This document shows, one piece after another, positions 8,835 through 16,735 of a stretch of 44,441 bases of DNA. The position numbers were made by a program, and so were the translations under genes. This DNA is from Candidatus Thorarchaeota archaeon (lineage in GTDB: Archaea > Asgardarchaeota > Thorarchaeia > Thorarchaeales > Thorarchaeaceae). The notes beneath the pieces are model-generated. The model saw nothing but the letters and a program-made list of their open reading frames with translations, was not told where the DNA came from and searched no databases. Where the stretch lies: the NCBI GenBank assembly GCA_011364905.1, contig RDNZ01000019.1, positions 4,354 to 48,794 of the forward strand, read 5' to 3'. The stretch's first letter is position 1. The number at the start of each line of letters is the position of its first letter.

Positions 8835-9860
8835 ATGACAGCACCGTTTAGAGTGATACAGATTGGATTTGGATCGCTTGGCAAGCACATTTCGAGTTCG
8901 ATATTGAAAAGAGAGAATCTTGAACTGGTATCAGTGATTGATGCCAATCCAGAATTAACAGGCAAAACTCTCAGGGAGCTACTTCAAGATGAGACTGACA
9001 GTGAGGTTTCATTGACTGAAGATTTGCATACAATCCTGAAGACGGGTGATGCAGACATTGCCCTGGTGGCAACCGCTTCGTCAATCAAAGCGGTCTTTCC
9101 AACCATAGAGGCGTGCCTCAGGTCCGGACTAAATGTTGTTTCAATCTGCGAAGAGCTATCATATCCCTATCAAAAGAGCCCTGACATTGCAGGGAAACTA
9201 GACCAGATAGCCAAAGAGAATGGCAAGACCGTGGTGGGAACTGGTATCAACCCAGGGTATCTGATGGACCTACTTCCAATCGTTCTTACAGGACCATGTC
9301 AGACAGTGGACACAATTCGCGTGACCCGCCACATGAACTCAAGCTACCGGAGACCTTCATTCCAGAAGAAGATAGGGACCGGAATGACCAAAGAGGAGTT
9401 CAGAAAGAACATTGACGAGGGAAAGATCACAGGACATGTTGGGCTCGTTGAGTCAATTCAGATGATTGATGCGGCATTGAATCTCGGACTGGATGAGGTC
9501 AAGGAGCTACCAACTGAAGCAATCATCGCAAAGAACAAGATCACCAACTCTTTCACGACCATTGAGAAAGGAAATGTCCTTGGTCTGAGGAGTAAGGGTG
9601 TGGGTAAGAGAAAAGGAGTGGAAATAGTCACTCTTGACTTTCAAGCATACGCTGAGGCAACACCGCAGTATGATGAAGTAATCATAGAGGGCATTCCTAG
9701 AATGCATCAAAGAATCGAGGGAGGAGTTCAAGGAGACCAAGGCACTATCGGGATGCTACTGAATATGATTCCCATGGTGATAAAAGAATCACCAGGCTTC
9801 AAGACGATGAAGGACATTCCAGTCCCCAGAAACACAATGAGATATTGGAAAGAAGCTTAG
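8835..9860 (+). CDS. DapB-like NAD(P)-dependent dehydrogenase resembling 2,4-diaminopentanoate dehydrogenase
   Basis: A 341-residue enzyme with an N-terminal Rossmann fold (VIQIGFGSLGK) and then ALVATASSIKAVFPTIEACLRSGLNVVSICEELSYP. It also has the GTGINPGYLMDLLPI stretch that is typical of 2,4-diaminopentanoate dehydrogenase (Ord, clostridial ornithine fermentation) and relatives of dihydrodipicolinate reductase. That enzyme oxidatively deaminates 2,4-diaminopentanoate. No ornithine aminomutase or thiolase genes are visible nearby, so the true substrate may be another amino acid or imine. ATG 8835 is preferred because the Rossmann strand follows directly; ATG 8778 would add 19 poorly structured residues. 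Confidence 0.75.
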   Translation: MTAPFRVIQIGFGSLGKHISSSILKRENLELVSVIDANPELTGKTLRELLQDETDSEVSLTEDLHTILKTGDADIALVATASSIKAVFPTIEACLRSGLNVVSICEELSYPYQKSPDIAGKLDQIAKENGKTVVGTGINPGYLMDLLPIVLTGPCQTVDTIRVTRHMNSSYRRPSFQKKIGTGMTKEEFRKNIDEGKITGHVGLVESIQMIDAALNLGLDEVKELPTEAIIAKNKITNSFTTIEKGNVLGLRSKGVGKRKGVEIVTLDFQAYAEATPQYDEVIIEGIPRMHQRIEGGVQGDQGTIGMLLNMIPMVIKESPGFKTMKDIPVPRNTMRYWKEA

Positions 9861-9876
9861 TTTGGAGGAAAACAAA

Positions 9877-11181
9877 ATGTTAGAGGAATATAATGCAAGA
9901 ACTCCAAAGTCTGCAGCACTCTGGAAACGCGCGGTCAAGCTATTCCCAGGTGGCGTGAGTCACAATATTCGGACTTTTGGCATGCCAGGATGTGGTTCTT
10001 ATCCACCGTACATTAGTCATGGCCAAGATGGACACATCTGGGATGTGGATGGAAACGAGTACATCGATTGGTGGATGACGCACTACTCCCTCATTCTGGG
10101 ACACAATGACCCGAATGTTAAGGAGGCAATCAGAGACCAGATTGAGGCGGGACATCACTTCGGCACTCCAACAGAGCCTCAGGTAAGGTACGGTGAGCGC
10201 CTCAAAGAGGCGATTCCTTTCCTGGAGAAGATGAGGTTCACTGCCACAGGAGGCGAGTCTACGATGTATGCCGTTCGACTAGCGAGGCTTTTCACAAAGA
10301 GAAAACTCGTGGGCAAATCCCTAGGAGGATGGCATGGAGGAAACGATGCCCTCACCTATCACATGAGCTATCCATACTCTGACGAACCATTCTACAATGG
10401 CGTGTCCTTTGATTACAACAACCGAGAGAGCTTTGACCAAATGCTGAAGCAGTATGGGAAAGACCTGGCAGCGGTAATCATAGAGCCGGTCATTGGTGCT
10501 GGTGGAGGGATCCCACCTGAGGGAAACATTCTCTCATACATGCGTGAGGAAACTGAGTCTCGTGACATCCTCCTCATCTTTGACGAGATCATCACTGGGT
10601 TTCGACTGAGGTATGGTACAGCAGGTGACGGTGTGTTTGGTGTCACGCCAGACTTGGTCACTCTTGGGAAGGCAGCCGCGGGAGGCATGCCTCTAGGGGT
10701 CTATGGTGGTCGTGAGGATGTCATGACGCTTGCAGCGCCTGGTGCGCAGGGCGGCAGGTGGGTTGGTGGAGGAACCTTCTCCAGCCATCCCTTGACAATG
10801 GTGGCCGGACTGGCTGTGCTTGATCGACTGAGGGAAAAGAGAGACCAATATGACCGGTTAAACAGGATGGGGGACTCGTTTAGGAAACGATTGAATGACA
10901 TGTTGCAGGAGATGAACGCGCCTTTGATTGGCACAGGATATGGCTCTATCAACTTCGTCAGCTGCCTTACTTCAGCACCGTCCAAGCCATTGAGAACACC
11001 AGGACAGCTTGGTGCACTCTTTGACCACAAGAATCAGGACCTCTTTCAAGGATATCTCATGCAAGAGGGAATATTTGGATACCATGGACTAGGAGCCTTG
11101 TCTTTCACACACTCAGATGAAGATATTGAGAGAACTCTTCAGGGAATTTCGAATGCTGTAATGAACATGCAACAGAGATAG
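9877..11181 (+). CDS. Class III PLP aminotransferase / glutamate-1-semialdehyde aminomutase-like enzyme
   Basis: A 434-residue fold-type I PLP enzyme. The N-terminus has the GSA-aminomutase style pattern LFPGGVSHNIRTFG. FTATGGESTMYAVRLAR binds cofactor phosphate, DEIITGFR carries the ring-nitrogen aspartate, and Lys265 in VTLGKAAAGGMPLGVYGG is the Schiff-base lysine. Length fits the family. I chose ATG 9877, preceded by GGAGG with good spacing; the frame also opens from a TTG at 9862. It ends the long plus-strand gene run. No haem/tetrapyrrole genes are near, and its neighbour is an amino-acid dehydrogenase-like enzyme, so an amino-transfer role in the local catabolic pathway is more likely than haem synthesis. 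Confidence 0.88.
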   Translation: MLEEYNARTPKSAALWKRAVKLFPGGVSHNIRTFGMPGCGSYPPYISHGQDGHIWDVDGNEYIDWWMTHYSLILGHNDPNVKEAIRDQIEAGHHFGTPTEPQVRYGERLKEAIPFLEKMRFTATGGESTMYAVRLARLFTKRKLVGKSLGGWHGGNDALTYHMSYPYSDEPFYNGVSFDYNNRESFDQMLKQYGKDLAAVIIEPVIGAGGGIPPEGNILSYMREETESRDILLIFDEIITGFRLRYGTAGDGVFGVTPDLVTLGKAAAGGMPLGVYGGREDVMTLAAPGAQGGRWVGGGTFSSHPLTMVAGLAVLDRLREKRDQYDRLNRMGDSFRKRLNDMLQEMNAPLIGTGYGSINFVSCLTSAPSKPLRTPGQLGALFDHKNQDLFQGYLMQEGIFGYHGLGALSFTHSDEDIERTLQGISNAVMNMQQR

Positions 11182-11204
11182 AGGACTCCTCGTTTCATAC
11201 AAAA

Positions 11205-11241
11205 CCCTATTCGTTCACTATCTAATCCGAAACGGATAGGG
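11205..11241 (+). terminator. Imperfect hairpin after the 2767-11181 gene run
   Basis: CCCTATTCGTT (11205-11215) can pair with AACGGATAGGG (11231-11241), 11 positions with one G-T pair and a 15-base loop. It lies 24 bases after the stop of the PLP enzyme gene. There is no strong T-tract behind it, so it may be an RNA-end or processing hairpin rather than a true terminator. Confidence 0.4.
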
Positions 11242-11377
11242 GTGTTTGATGAATGTTGCCCAGACGGTCGAAAGTCTTGAGATACCTTAAGTTCCAGTTG
11301 GAATCTAAGAGGAAACAGTTTCAACACCGAATTTTGGAAGTGAGGGCGAGAATATGAGAATTAGTTAGCTAGCTTAC

Positions 11378-11384
11378 TTATATT
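11378..11384 (+). promoter_or_regulatory. Candidate TATA box for the surface-protein gene
   Basis: TTATATT lies about 33 bases upstream of ATG 11417 in an otherwise gene-free 235-base gap. The spacing gives a transcription start near 11405-11410 and a very short leader. This is a typical archaeal arrangement, assigned by eye. Confidence 0.4.
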
Positions 11385-11416
11385 CATTCATAATTCCTGA
11401 GTGACGAGGCTGAAAT

Positions 11417-13915
11417 ATGAAGAAAGCCGCAACACTACTTATACTGGTATTTCTTGTCGCACCCCTCTGTGTTACAACAGCAGTGCCAAGCGCTTTGGCA
11501 CAATCAGCTGTTAACACGACTGCGATGCAAGACAATGTGCCTATGAACACATTTCAGGAGGCTTCGGACATTCAACGGGATATCCGAGTCGCCCTGTATG
11601 ATGAGTCAAATGCGACCGCACCCTCATACTCTTACAGTGGATTATGGACTACTAATGTCACTGAGATTGAGATTTTTCTCAACAATGCAGGATTTGATGT
11701 CACAAGACTGACTGCAGCAGAGATTGATGGGTCTGACACCTTAAGGACTGCTCTCTTTGATGTCTTCGTCATGGTTGACAACAATCCACGTGAATCAATA
11801 ACAGATGAAGTTCTAAACTTCTGGAAAGCTGGTGGTGGAATTCTGAGCTTTGATGGAGCAATCAGTTTTCTATGTTATTTTGGGGTGATGGTCCCCGACT
11901 CCCTGAATGATAATGGGATTGGGACTTATTGGACATATTCATGGTCCAACAATCAGACTGTCATGTCACGTCACCCAGTGTCGCAGCACCTGATGATCGG
12001 TGACAATATTACGGACAATCTAGACTGGGCGGCATTTGATTGGTCCGCCTTGCAAGGATTCTCCTACTCTGATGAATATACACCAATCACACACGCAACG
12101 ACAGGTACCAATTGGGTCAACACATTGGCTCGTGACACTGTCCTAGGTGGAAGAGTCGTTCAGACCTTTGGAGATGCCAATCCTATTGCAGACGGTCATG
12201 ACCAGATTATCATTGATGCCATCAACTGGCTCTGTCCAAGACCTAAAGCCAGAGTAGCATTCGATTATACACATCAACCGTATTACGGAATTGACGCTAA
12301 CGACCCATATCTGGGTTACAATTCAGCTGACAGATACGCACAGTGGCGAGATGCTCTTGTGAATCGCACATTCACTGTCGATAAGCTCTATCCTTCACCC
12401 GAGGGAAATCTGACAGCGGAGAAACTTGCTCCCTATGATGTGATTGTTATTAACACCCCTCTTGTGAATTTCAGCGCTGCTGAAGTACAGGCTGTCACTA
12501 ACTGGGTTTCTCAGGGAGGCGGTCTGATCCTGCTTGGAGACTATAACACATTCTCAGAGCAGAACGCCAATATGAACTACTTACTCTCAAACTTCGACAT
12601 GAGCCTTACATCAACAATGTACACAGTGGGCTCATTTACTACTTCAGAATATGAGATACATCCGACTGTTGAGTCCGTGACATCCACTTATTATTCGGGT
12701 GGTGTCTACCTCAATATTACAGGAGCTGCATATCCACTCTGGTACGACGGTCCTAACATCGTCAGCGCTGCGCGTGAATATGGTTCAGGACGCGTGTATC
12801 TTTGTGGAGACATCAACGCCTTTGCAGTCGATATCGATAATGCAGCCAATATGCAGTATTCGATCAATCTCGTCAACTGGATTTCCAGTGGATCAGCACC
12901 AGTACTGCTATATGTTGATGAACCATTGAGTGCAAACTACTACAGAACTCCTGTGGCTTTGGCACTCAACGAGCTCGCACTAGACTATTATCTGACTTCT
13001 GATGCTCCGTACTTGAATCTCTCACTGAGCCTACGAGAATGGTATTTGGTGATTGTTGACAATCCTTGGCCGTCAATTACCGGGTTTTATCCTGATTTCG
13101 ATGAATACATTCAATCAGGCGGCAGATTCCTGATGTCAGGGTATCAAGTAAATAGCCGTCCGAATAGTCCTCTATGGTCAACGCTCGGGTTCGGATTTGC
13201 AGGTCCATCGGCAGATAGCGTTCCGCTCTATGTTTGGGATGAGAGTGCACCAATCTTCAATATTCCACATCAGTATGGTGCAGCAAACTTCACACCATTC
13301 ACAGATTACGGTGATGAAGGCGATATGCTCACCGTTCTTGGAAACGCCACAGCTATTGCAGGCTTTTCACCCACATCTCAGAGTGGAAATGCGTCCATTG
13401 TTGTGAGAAACGATGGGATGACTGTCTACAATGGTTATCTGATTGATGAGTTTTCGAATGACCTTGATGACTCAACCTATGCTGACAACTTCGAACTTTG
13501 GCTGAACGAAATCGCGTTTTTGCTTAGACCAAGCATCGATCACCCATCCGATGTCGAATTCACCGAGGGAACACCAGGACATAGCATTACGTGGACACCC
13601 ACGAGTGTCTACCCAGCAAGCTATCTCATTAGGATAAACGGCAGTCTCGCTGAACAAGGGCTATGGCATGGCGCTCCTATCGGATTCAGTGTCGACAATC
13701 TTGTGAATGGGACCCATGTTGTTGTCATCACAGTTATGGATAAGGCGGGGTACACTGTAGCTGATGAGGTGATTGTTACAGTCACACCGACAACGCCCAC
13801 TACAACTGGAGGACTACCACCAATCAATCCAACACTGGTGATAGTGATCCTTGCTGCTGCTGGAGTTGCAGTAATCATCATCATAGTTCTGATGAAACAA
13901 CGCTCAAGAGAATAA
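11417..13915 (+). CDS. Large secreted, C-terminally anchored protein with three GATase-like (DUF4350-type) units and an Ig-like domain
   Basis: An 832-residue surface protein. A signal peptide (MKKAATLLILVFLVAPL...) ends near ALA-QS at about residue 28. Three successive alpha/beta units follow. Each starts with a 'RVALYDE / RVAFDYT / VLLYVDE' strand and contains 'FDVFVMVDNN / YDVIVINTP / WYLVIVDNP', then 'WKAGGGILSFDG / VSQGGGLILLGD / IQSGGRFLMSGY'. This is the pattern of class I glutamine-amidotransferase-like folds without an obvious catalytic Cys. An Ig/cadherin-like domain (EGTPGHSITWTPTS ... VVVITVMDKAG) precedes a Thr/Pro-rich stalk and a single C-terminal helix ending KQRSRE. Numerous N-x-T sites suggest glycosylation. 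Its role could be binding of an extracellular polymer; the function is not known. Confidence 0.8.
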   Translation: MKKAATLLILVFLVAPLCVTTAVPSALAQSAVNTTAMQDNVPMNTFQEASDIQRDIRVALYDESNATAPSYSYSGLWTTNVTEIEIFLNNAGFDVTRLTAAEIDGSDTLRTALFDVFVMVDNNPRESITDEVLNFWKAGGGILSFDGAISFLCYFGVMVPDSLNDNGIGTYWTYSWSNNQTVMSRHPVSQHLMIGDNITDNLDWAAFDWSALQGFSYSDEYTPITHATTGTNWVNTLARDTVLGGRVVQTFGDANPIADGHDQIIIDAINWLCPRPKARVAFDYTHQPYYGIDANDPYLGYNSADRYAQWRDALVNRTFTVDKLYPSPEGNLTAEKLAPYDVIVINTPLVNFSAAEVQAVTNWVSQGGGLILLGDYNTFSEQNANMNYLLSNFDMSLTSTMYTVGSFTTSEYEIHPTVESVTSTYYSGGVYLNITGAAYPLWYDGPNIVSAAREYGSGRVYLCGDINAFAVDIDNAANMQYSINLVNWISSGSAPVLLYVDEPLSANYYRTPVALALNELALDYYLTSDAPYLNLSLSLREWYLVIVDNPWPSITGFYPDFDEYIQSGGRFLMSGYQVNSRPNSPLWSTLGFGFAGPSADSVPLYVWDESAPIFNIPHQYGAANFTPFTDYGDEGDMLTVLGNATAIAGFSPTSQSGNASIVVRNDGMTVYNGYLIDEFSNDLDDSTYADNFELWLNEIAFLLRPSIDHPSDVEFTEGTPGHSITWTPTSVYPASYLIRINGSLAEQGLWHGAPIGFSVDNLVNGTHVVVITVMDKAGYTVADEVIVTVTPTTPTTTGGLPPINPTLVIVILAAAGVAVIIIIVLMKQRSRE

Positions 13916-13925
13916 CCAATGACTT

Positions 13926-13961
13926 GAAGCCCAGCTGGCCTGGGCTTCCCCTCTCTTTTTT
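13926..13961 (+). terminator. Perfect 9-bp hairpin followed by a T-rich tract
   Basis: GAAGCCCAG (13926-13934) pairs perfectly with CTGGGCTTC (13940-13948) around a 5-base loop. CCCTCTC then leads into TTTTTT at 13956-13961 and a further T-rich stretch. It lies 10 bases after the stop at 13915. Archaeal termination needs only the T-tract; the added GC-rich hairpin makes it look like an intrinsic terminator. Confidence 0.75.
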
Positions 13962-13986
13962 CTAATTTTATTCTACAATAACAACA

Positions 13987-14856
13987 ATGGTGAATGCTTC
14001 ACTATTGAGCATGAAGTCTTTTATGAGCTTGAGGTATCAGACCTTGGGATTCATCTTGCGGCCATATAGATCTCTACCAACCCTAAGACTAACAGCCAAT
14101 CAGGCGATAGATGAGGCTGATTTTCTTGCCATTGAATCAGTTCTGGAAGTGAGAGTGGACAAAGAGTTCGTCGCAGCTTTTGTCTGCAGCCCAGGACTTG
14201 AAGAAGAACTCGCAATAGGCTATCTCCTCTCTACTGGAATCATTGGTTCGTTCACTGATATCAGCAAGATTCGACATGCCAATCATCGATGCGACATCAA
14301 GGTTCGAGAGGGTGTGACTCCCGAAACGCAGAGAGGTTTCTCTCAGGTGAGAAGATTCATCGGAACAGAGTGCAGTGCTCCGGAGGTCTTAAGAGAACTC
14401 AGAACAGCAGAGGGAGTTCCATCGATTAACAAAACCATTGACATCGAACTTGGCACCTTGATTGAGATTGCAGGGAAACTGCGAAATGCTCAGACTGATA
14501 GAAAGCGGACTGGAGCCTTCCATGGGGCCCTCATGCACAGCTTTGCTGACAATGAGTATGTGTTTGCAGAAGATATAGGACGTCACAATGCTGTCGACAA
14601 GACGATAGGACAGGCTGCACGACAGGGATTCGATCTCACCAAGTGTCTGGTCTTCACCTCTGGTCGATTGACAGCAGACATCGTTAGTAAGTGCGCGTGG
14701 ACGTCTATCCCGTTATTAGTCTCGTTTGCAGTGTCGACAGACGCAGGTGTGAAGTTTGCTCAAAAGGCCAATCTCACTCTTGTTGGTGCATTCAAGGGGC
14801 GAAGTGCAAGAGTCTATAACCAGGGAGCCTGCAAGATAAGGACTTCCAAAGAGTGA
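13987..14856 (+). CDS. fdhD: FdhD/NarQ-family protein (molybdo/tungsto-enzyme sulfur carrier)
   Basis: FdhD proteins transfer sulfur from a cysteine desulfurase to the bis-pterin metal cofactor of formate dehydrogenase. The 289-residue frame carries family hallmarks: VDKEFVAAFVCSPGLEEELAIGYLLSTGII near the start, RTGAFHGALM, FAEDIGRHNAVDKTIG, LVFTSGRLTADIVSKC and IPLLVSFAVSTDAGVKFAQKANLTLVGAFKG. The usual CGxCG active-site loop is reduced to one cysteine, Cys129 in GTECSAPE. No formate dehydrogenase is visible in the window, while an AOR is, so it may serve tungsto-enzymes. ATG 14011 or 14023 could be the true start, since the T-rich DNA before 13987 leaves little room for a promoter. Confidence 0.85.
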   Translation: MVNASLLSMKSFMSLRYQTLGFILRPYRSLPTLRLTANQAIDEADFLAIESVLEVRVDKEFVAAFVCSPGLEEELAIGYLLSTGIIGSFTDISKIRHANHRCDIKVREGVTPETQRGFSQVRRFIGTECSAPEVLRELRTAEGVPSINKTIDIELGTLIEIAGKLRNAQTDRKRTGAFHGALMHSFADNEYVFAEDIGRHNAVDKTIGQAARQGFDLTKCLVFTSGRLTADIVSKCAWTSIPLLVSFAVSTDAGVKFAQKANLTLVGAFKGRSARVYNQGACKIRTSKE

Positions 14857-14873
14857 TAAAAGCAGATGTTCTT

Positions 14874-15653
14874 TCATTCCGCAGCAGACCATAGGTCCGA
14901 GAAGATCTGCGCGAAGAAATCCACATACTCCTTGTTTTCGGAAAGTATGACCTGGTCTGTTTCTGTGGAAGATGAAAACAGGAAAGTCATGACTGCATCA
15001 TCCACAAGTGCAAAGGAGAGTGGCACATCGGAGAGGAGTTTTGTTCCAAAAGGCAGCGGGAACGCAGTGTCGGAAATGAATCGAATATCCGCATTCAAGG
15101 AAACAAGCTGTTCCAACTGAGGGCGAAGAAGGTACCAATCGACAACTCCTCCTAAGGCTCTCTTAGAAACCCAAACCCTGGACTTTGCTTTTTCAAGGAG
15201 CTTCGAGAGCTCAGTGACAACCCCTTCAAGGGGAATCAGTTTCGTTGTTGATCGTTCAGTTAGAGGTCGTGTCTTGTCATGAAGAGATTGCAAAGCAAGC
15301 GAGAGAGCTGATATCTGATACACACGTTGTGTATGCGACCTGTTAAGCTGCTCCACAATCTTTGCCACAGCGAGTTCTGGTGAAACAGCCTCATATCGAA
15401 GAGGGCTCATATCGGTCTTCAAAATCAGTCCTTTGGATTCAAGCCCTTTCAAATTGTCATATATTCGTGACCGGTGAATCTTAGTGATTTGGCTAAGAGC
15501 GCCTGGAGTGATAGGGGCTCTACCAAGTAAATGGACATAGGCTCGAGCCTCATTGGGAGTCAATCCCAAGACATGGACTAGGTCATGATGCAACGTTTCC
15601 GAGTCATTCTCGTGGATTCGTGATAATGCATCAATGCTTGGTTCCTGCTTCAT
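14874..15653 (-). CDS. TrmB-family transcriptional regulator
   Basis: A 259-residue regulator. Residues about 25-95 form a TrmB-type winged helix: LGLTPNEARAYVHLLGRAPITPGALSQITKIHRSRIYDNLKGLESKGLI. This is followed by the helix used for dimerisation (VEQLNRSHTQRVYQI) and a C-terminal sensor domain with a strand pattern (RVWVSKRALGGV, IRFISDTAFP) like phospholipase-D-fold effector domains of TrmB proteins. TrmB relatives usually respond to sugars or other small metabolites. It is convergent with the FdhD-like gene and divergent from the membrane protein at 15734, with only 80 bases between starts. It probably controls itself and that neighbour. Confidence 0.88.
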   Translation of the reverse strand: MKQEPSIDALSRIHENDSETLHHDLVHVLGLTPNEARAYVHLLGRAPITPGALSQITKIHRSRIYDNLKGLESKGLILKTDMSPLRYEAVSPELAVAKIVEQLNRSHTQRVYQISALSLALQSLHDKTRPLTERSTTKLIPLEGVVTELSKLLEKAKSRVWVSKRALGGVVDWYLLRPQLEQLVSLNADIRFISDTAFPLPFGTKLLSDVPLSFALVDDAVMTFLFSSSTETDQVILSENKEYVDFFAQIFSDLWSAAE

Positions 15654-15733
15654 TCATGTCTCTCCGTGTTGCAACAGCAGCGTGGTGCTATCTTATTAAC
15701 TGTGCTAAAGAGCACAATCAAAGATGATGTCTA

Positions 15734-16642
15734 ATGGCTACGATTTTGTCAGTATTTCCAGTTGTCACTGTTCTCGTTGCTGTTGTGTTTGCCTACCTAG
15801 TCGCTAGGCAGTGGCAACGGAGGCATAGGATATACCAAGTTCTATGGTTCATATCTTTGATAATGTTCGCAGTGGCTGCAGGATTCGAGGCGTATTCCGA
15901 GTTCTTCAGCTGGAACATCGAGATCTACAAGGTTTATCTTGTGCTCTCTGCGTCTTTGGTCGCAATAATGGGCGCTGGAGCACTTTATCTGGTTCTCGCG
16001 AAGAATGTGTTCTCAAAGCGCGGCCTTTTCGTAATTGATGGTATTCTGTTCGCCATCGTCGTCATGTTCTCATATATGATGACGCTGAGTACCCACACAG
16101 ACTTTTCAGCGCTGGCACTTGGAGCTATGGAGTATCCTGTTGCAGGTATCGGCACTTATGGAATACTGATTCTTGTAGCATACATTCTTAGTCGCAATAA
16201 GGATGTCAACCAGACCAAGATGCTCCATGGGCATATCTACCTGGTCTTCGCAATCGTGATGACACTGTGGATGGGAGTATATGCTGCAGTTGCTCAGATT
16301 TCCACCGAGAACTTCGTCGCAGGGATTGCAGTGGCAGGAAACGCAATGCCACAACACGTGAGGAACTTCTCACCGATGCTATCGGTGACTGGGGCCTTTC
16401 TTTTAATTGGAGCAGCCTTCTTCTCATTTATCAAGACCAGGTTCAACTACAATCTTTGGATTGTTTTGGGAGGACTAGCGATTTCCATCGCTGGAGCAAT
16501 CGCGAGGTCAGGAGTTGAGTATGGCAATGTTCTCTACATTGGAGAAGTCATTGGTATTTTCCTGTTGACAAAGGGATTCATAGACTCAGACAAAATTATC
16601 AAAGAGAGAGAAGAGCGGTTACAGAAGAAACCAGAAGAATAA
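15734..16642 (+). CDS. Multi-pass (about 8 helices) membrane protein, unknown function
   Basis: A 302-residue protein with hydrophobic stretches at about residues 5-22, 35-52, 66-86, 97-117, 127-150, 165-183, 211-231, 239-258 and 262-278. Its C-terminal tail is charged (IKEREERLQKKPEE). The helices are spaced by short loops with few charged residues, resembling 7TM-type sensors or carriers, but I recognise no signature. The start ATG 15734 lies 80 bases from the divergent TrmB start. A TTATTAA-like element near 15692 could be its TATA box. The divergent regulator suggests that this protein takes part in uptake or sensing of the TrmB ligand; that is inference. Confidence 0.72.
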   Translation: MATILSVFPVVTVLVAVVFAYLVARQWQRRHRIYQVLWFISLIMFAVAAGFEAYSEFFSWNIEIYKVYLVLSASLVAIMGAGALYLVLAKNVFSKRGLFVIDGILFAIVVMFSYMMTLSTHTDFSALALGAMEYPVAGIGTYGILILVAYILSRNKDVNQTKMLHGHIYLVFAIVMTLWMGVYAAVAQISTENFVAGIAVAGNAMPQHVRNFSPMLSVTGAFLLIGAAFFSFIKTRFNYNLWIVLGGLAISIAGAIARSGVEYGNVLYIGEVIGIFLLTKGFIDSDKIIKEREERLQKKPEE

Positions 16643-16735
16643 CAAGTGGTCTCCAAGAAACTGAAGGAGGAACTGAGAAGCGATACGGATATCTTTGTAA
16701 TAACCAAGAGTCCGCTAGACCTACTGAATCCTGCA

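Noticed and set aside
9877..11181. hemL (haem biosynthesis aminomutase)
   Set aside because: No tetrapyrrole genes are near and the neighbours are catabolic, so only the family name is given.
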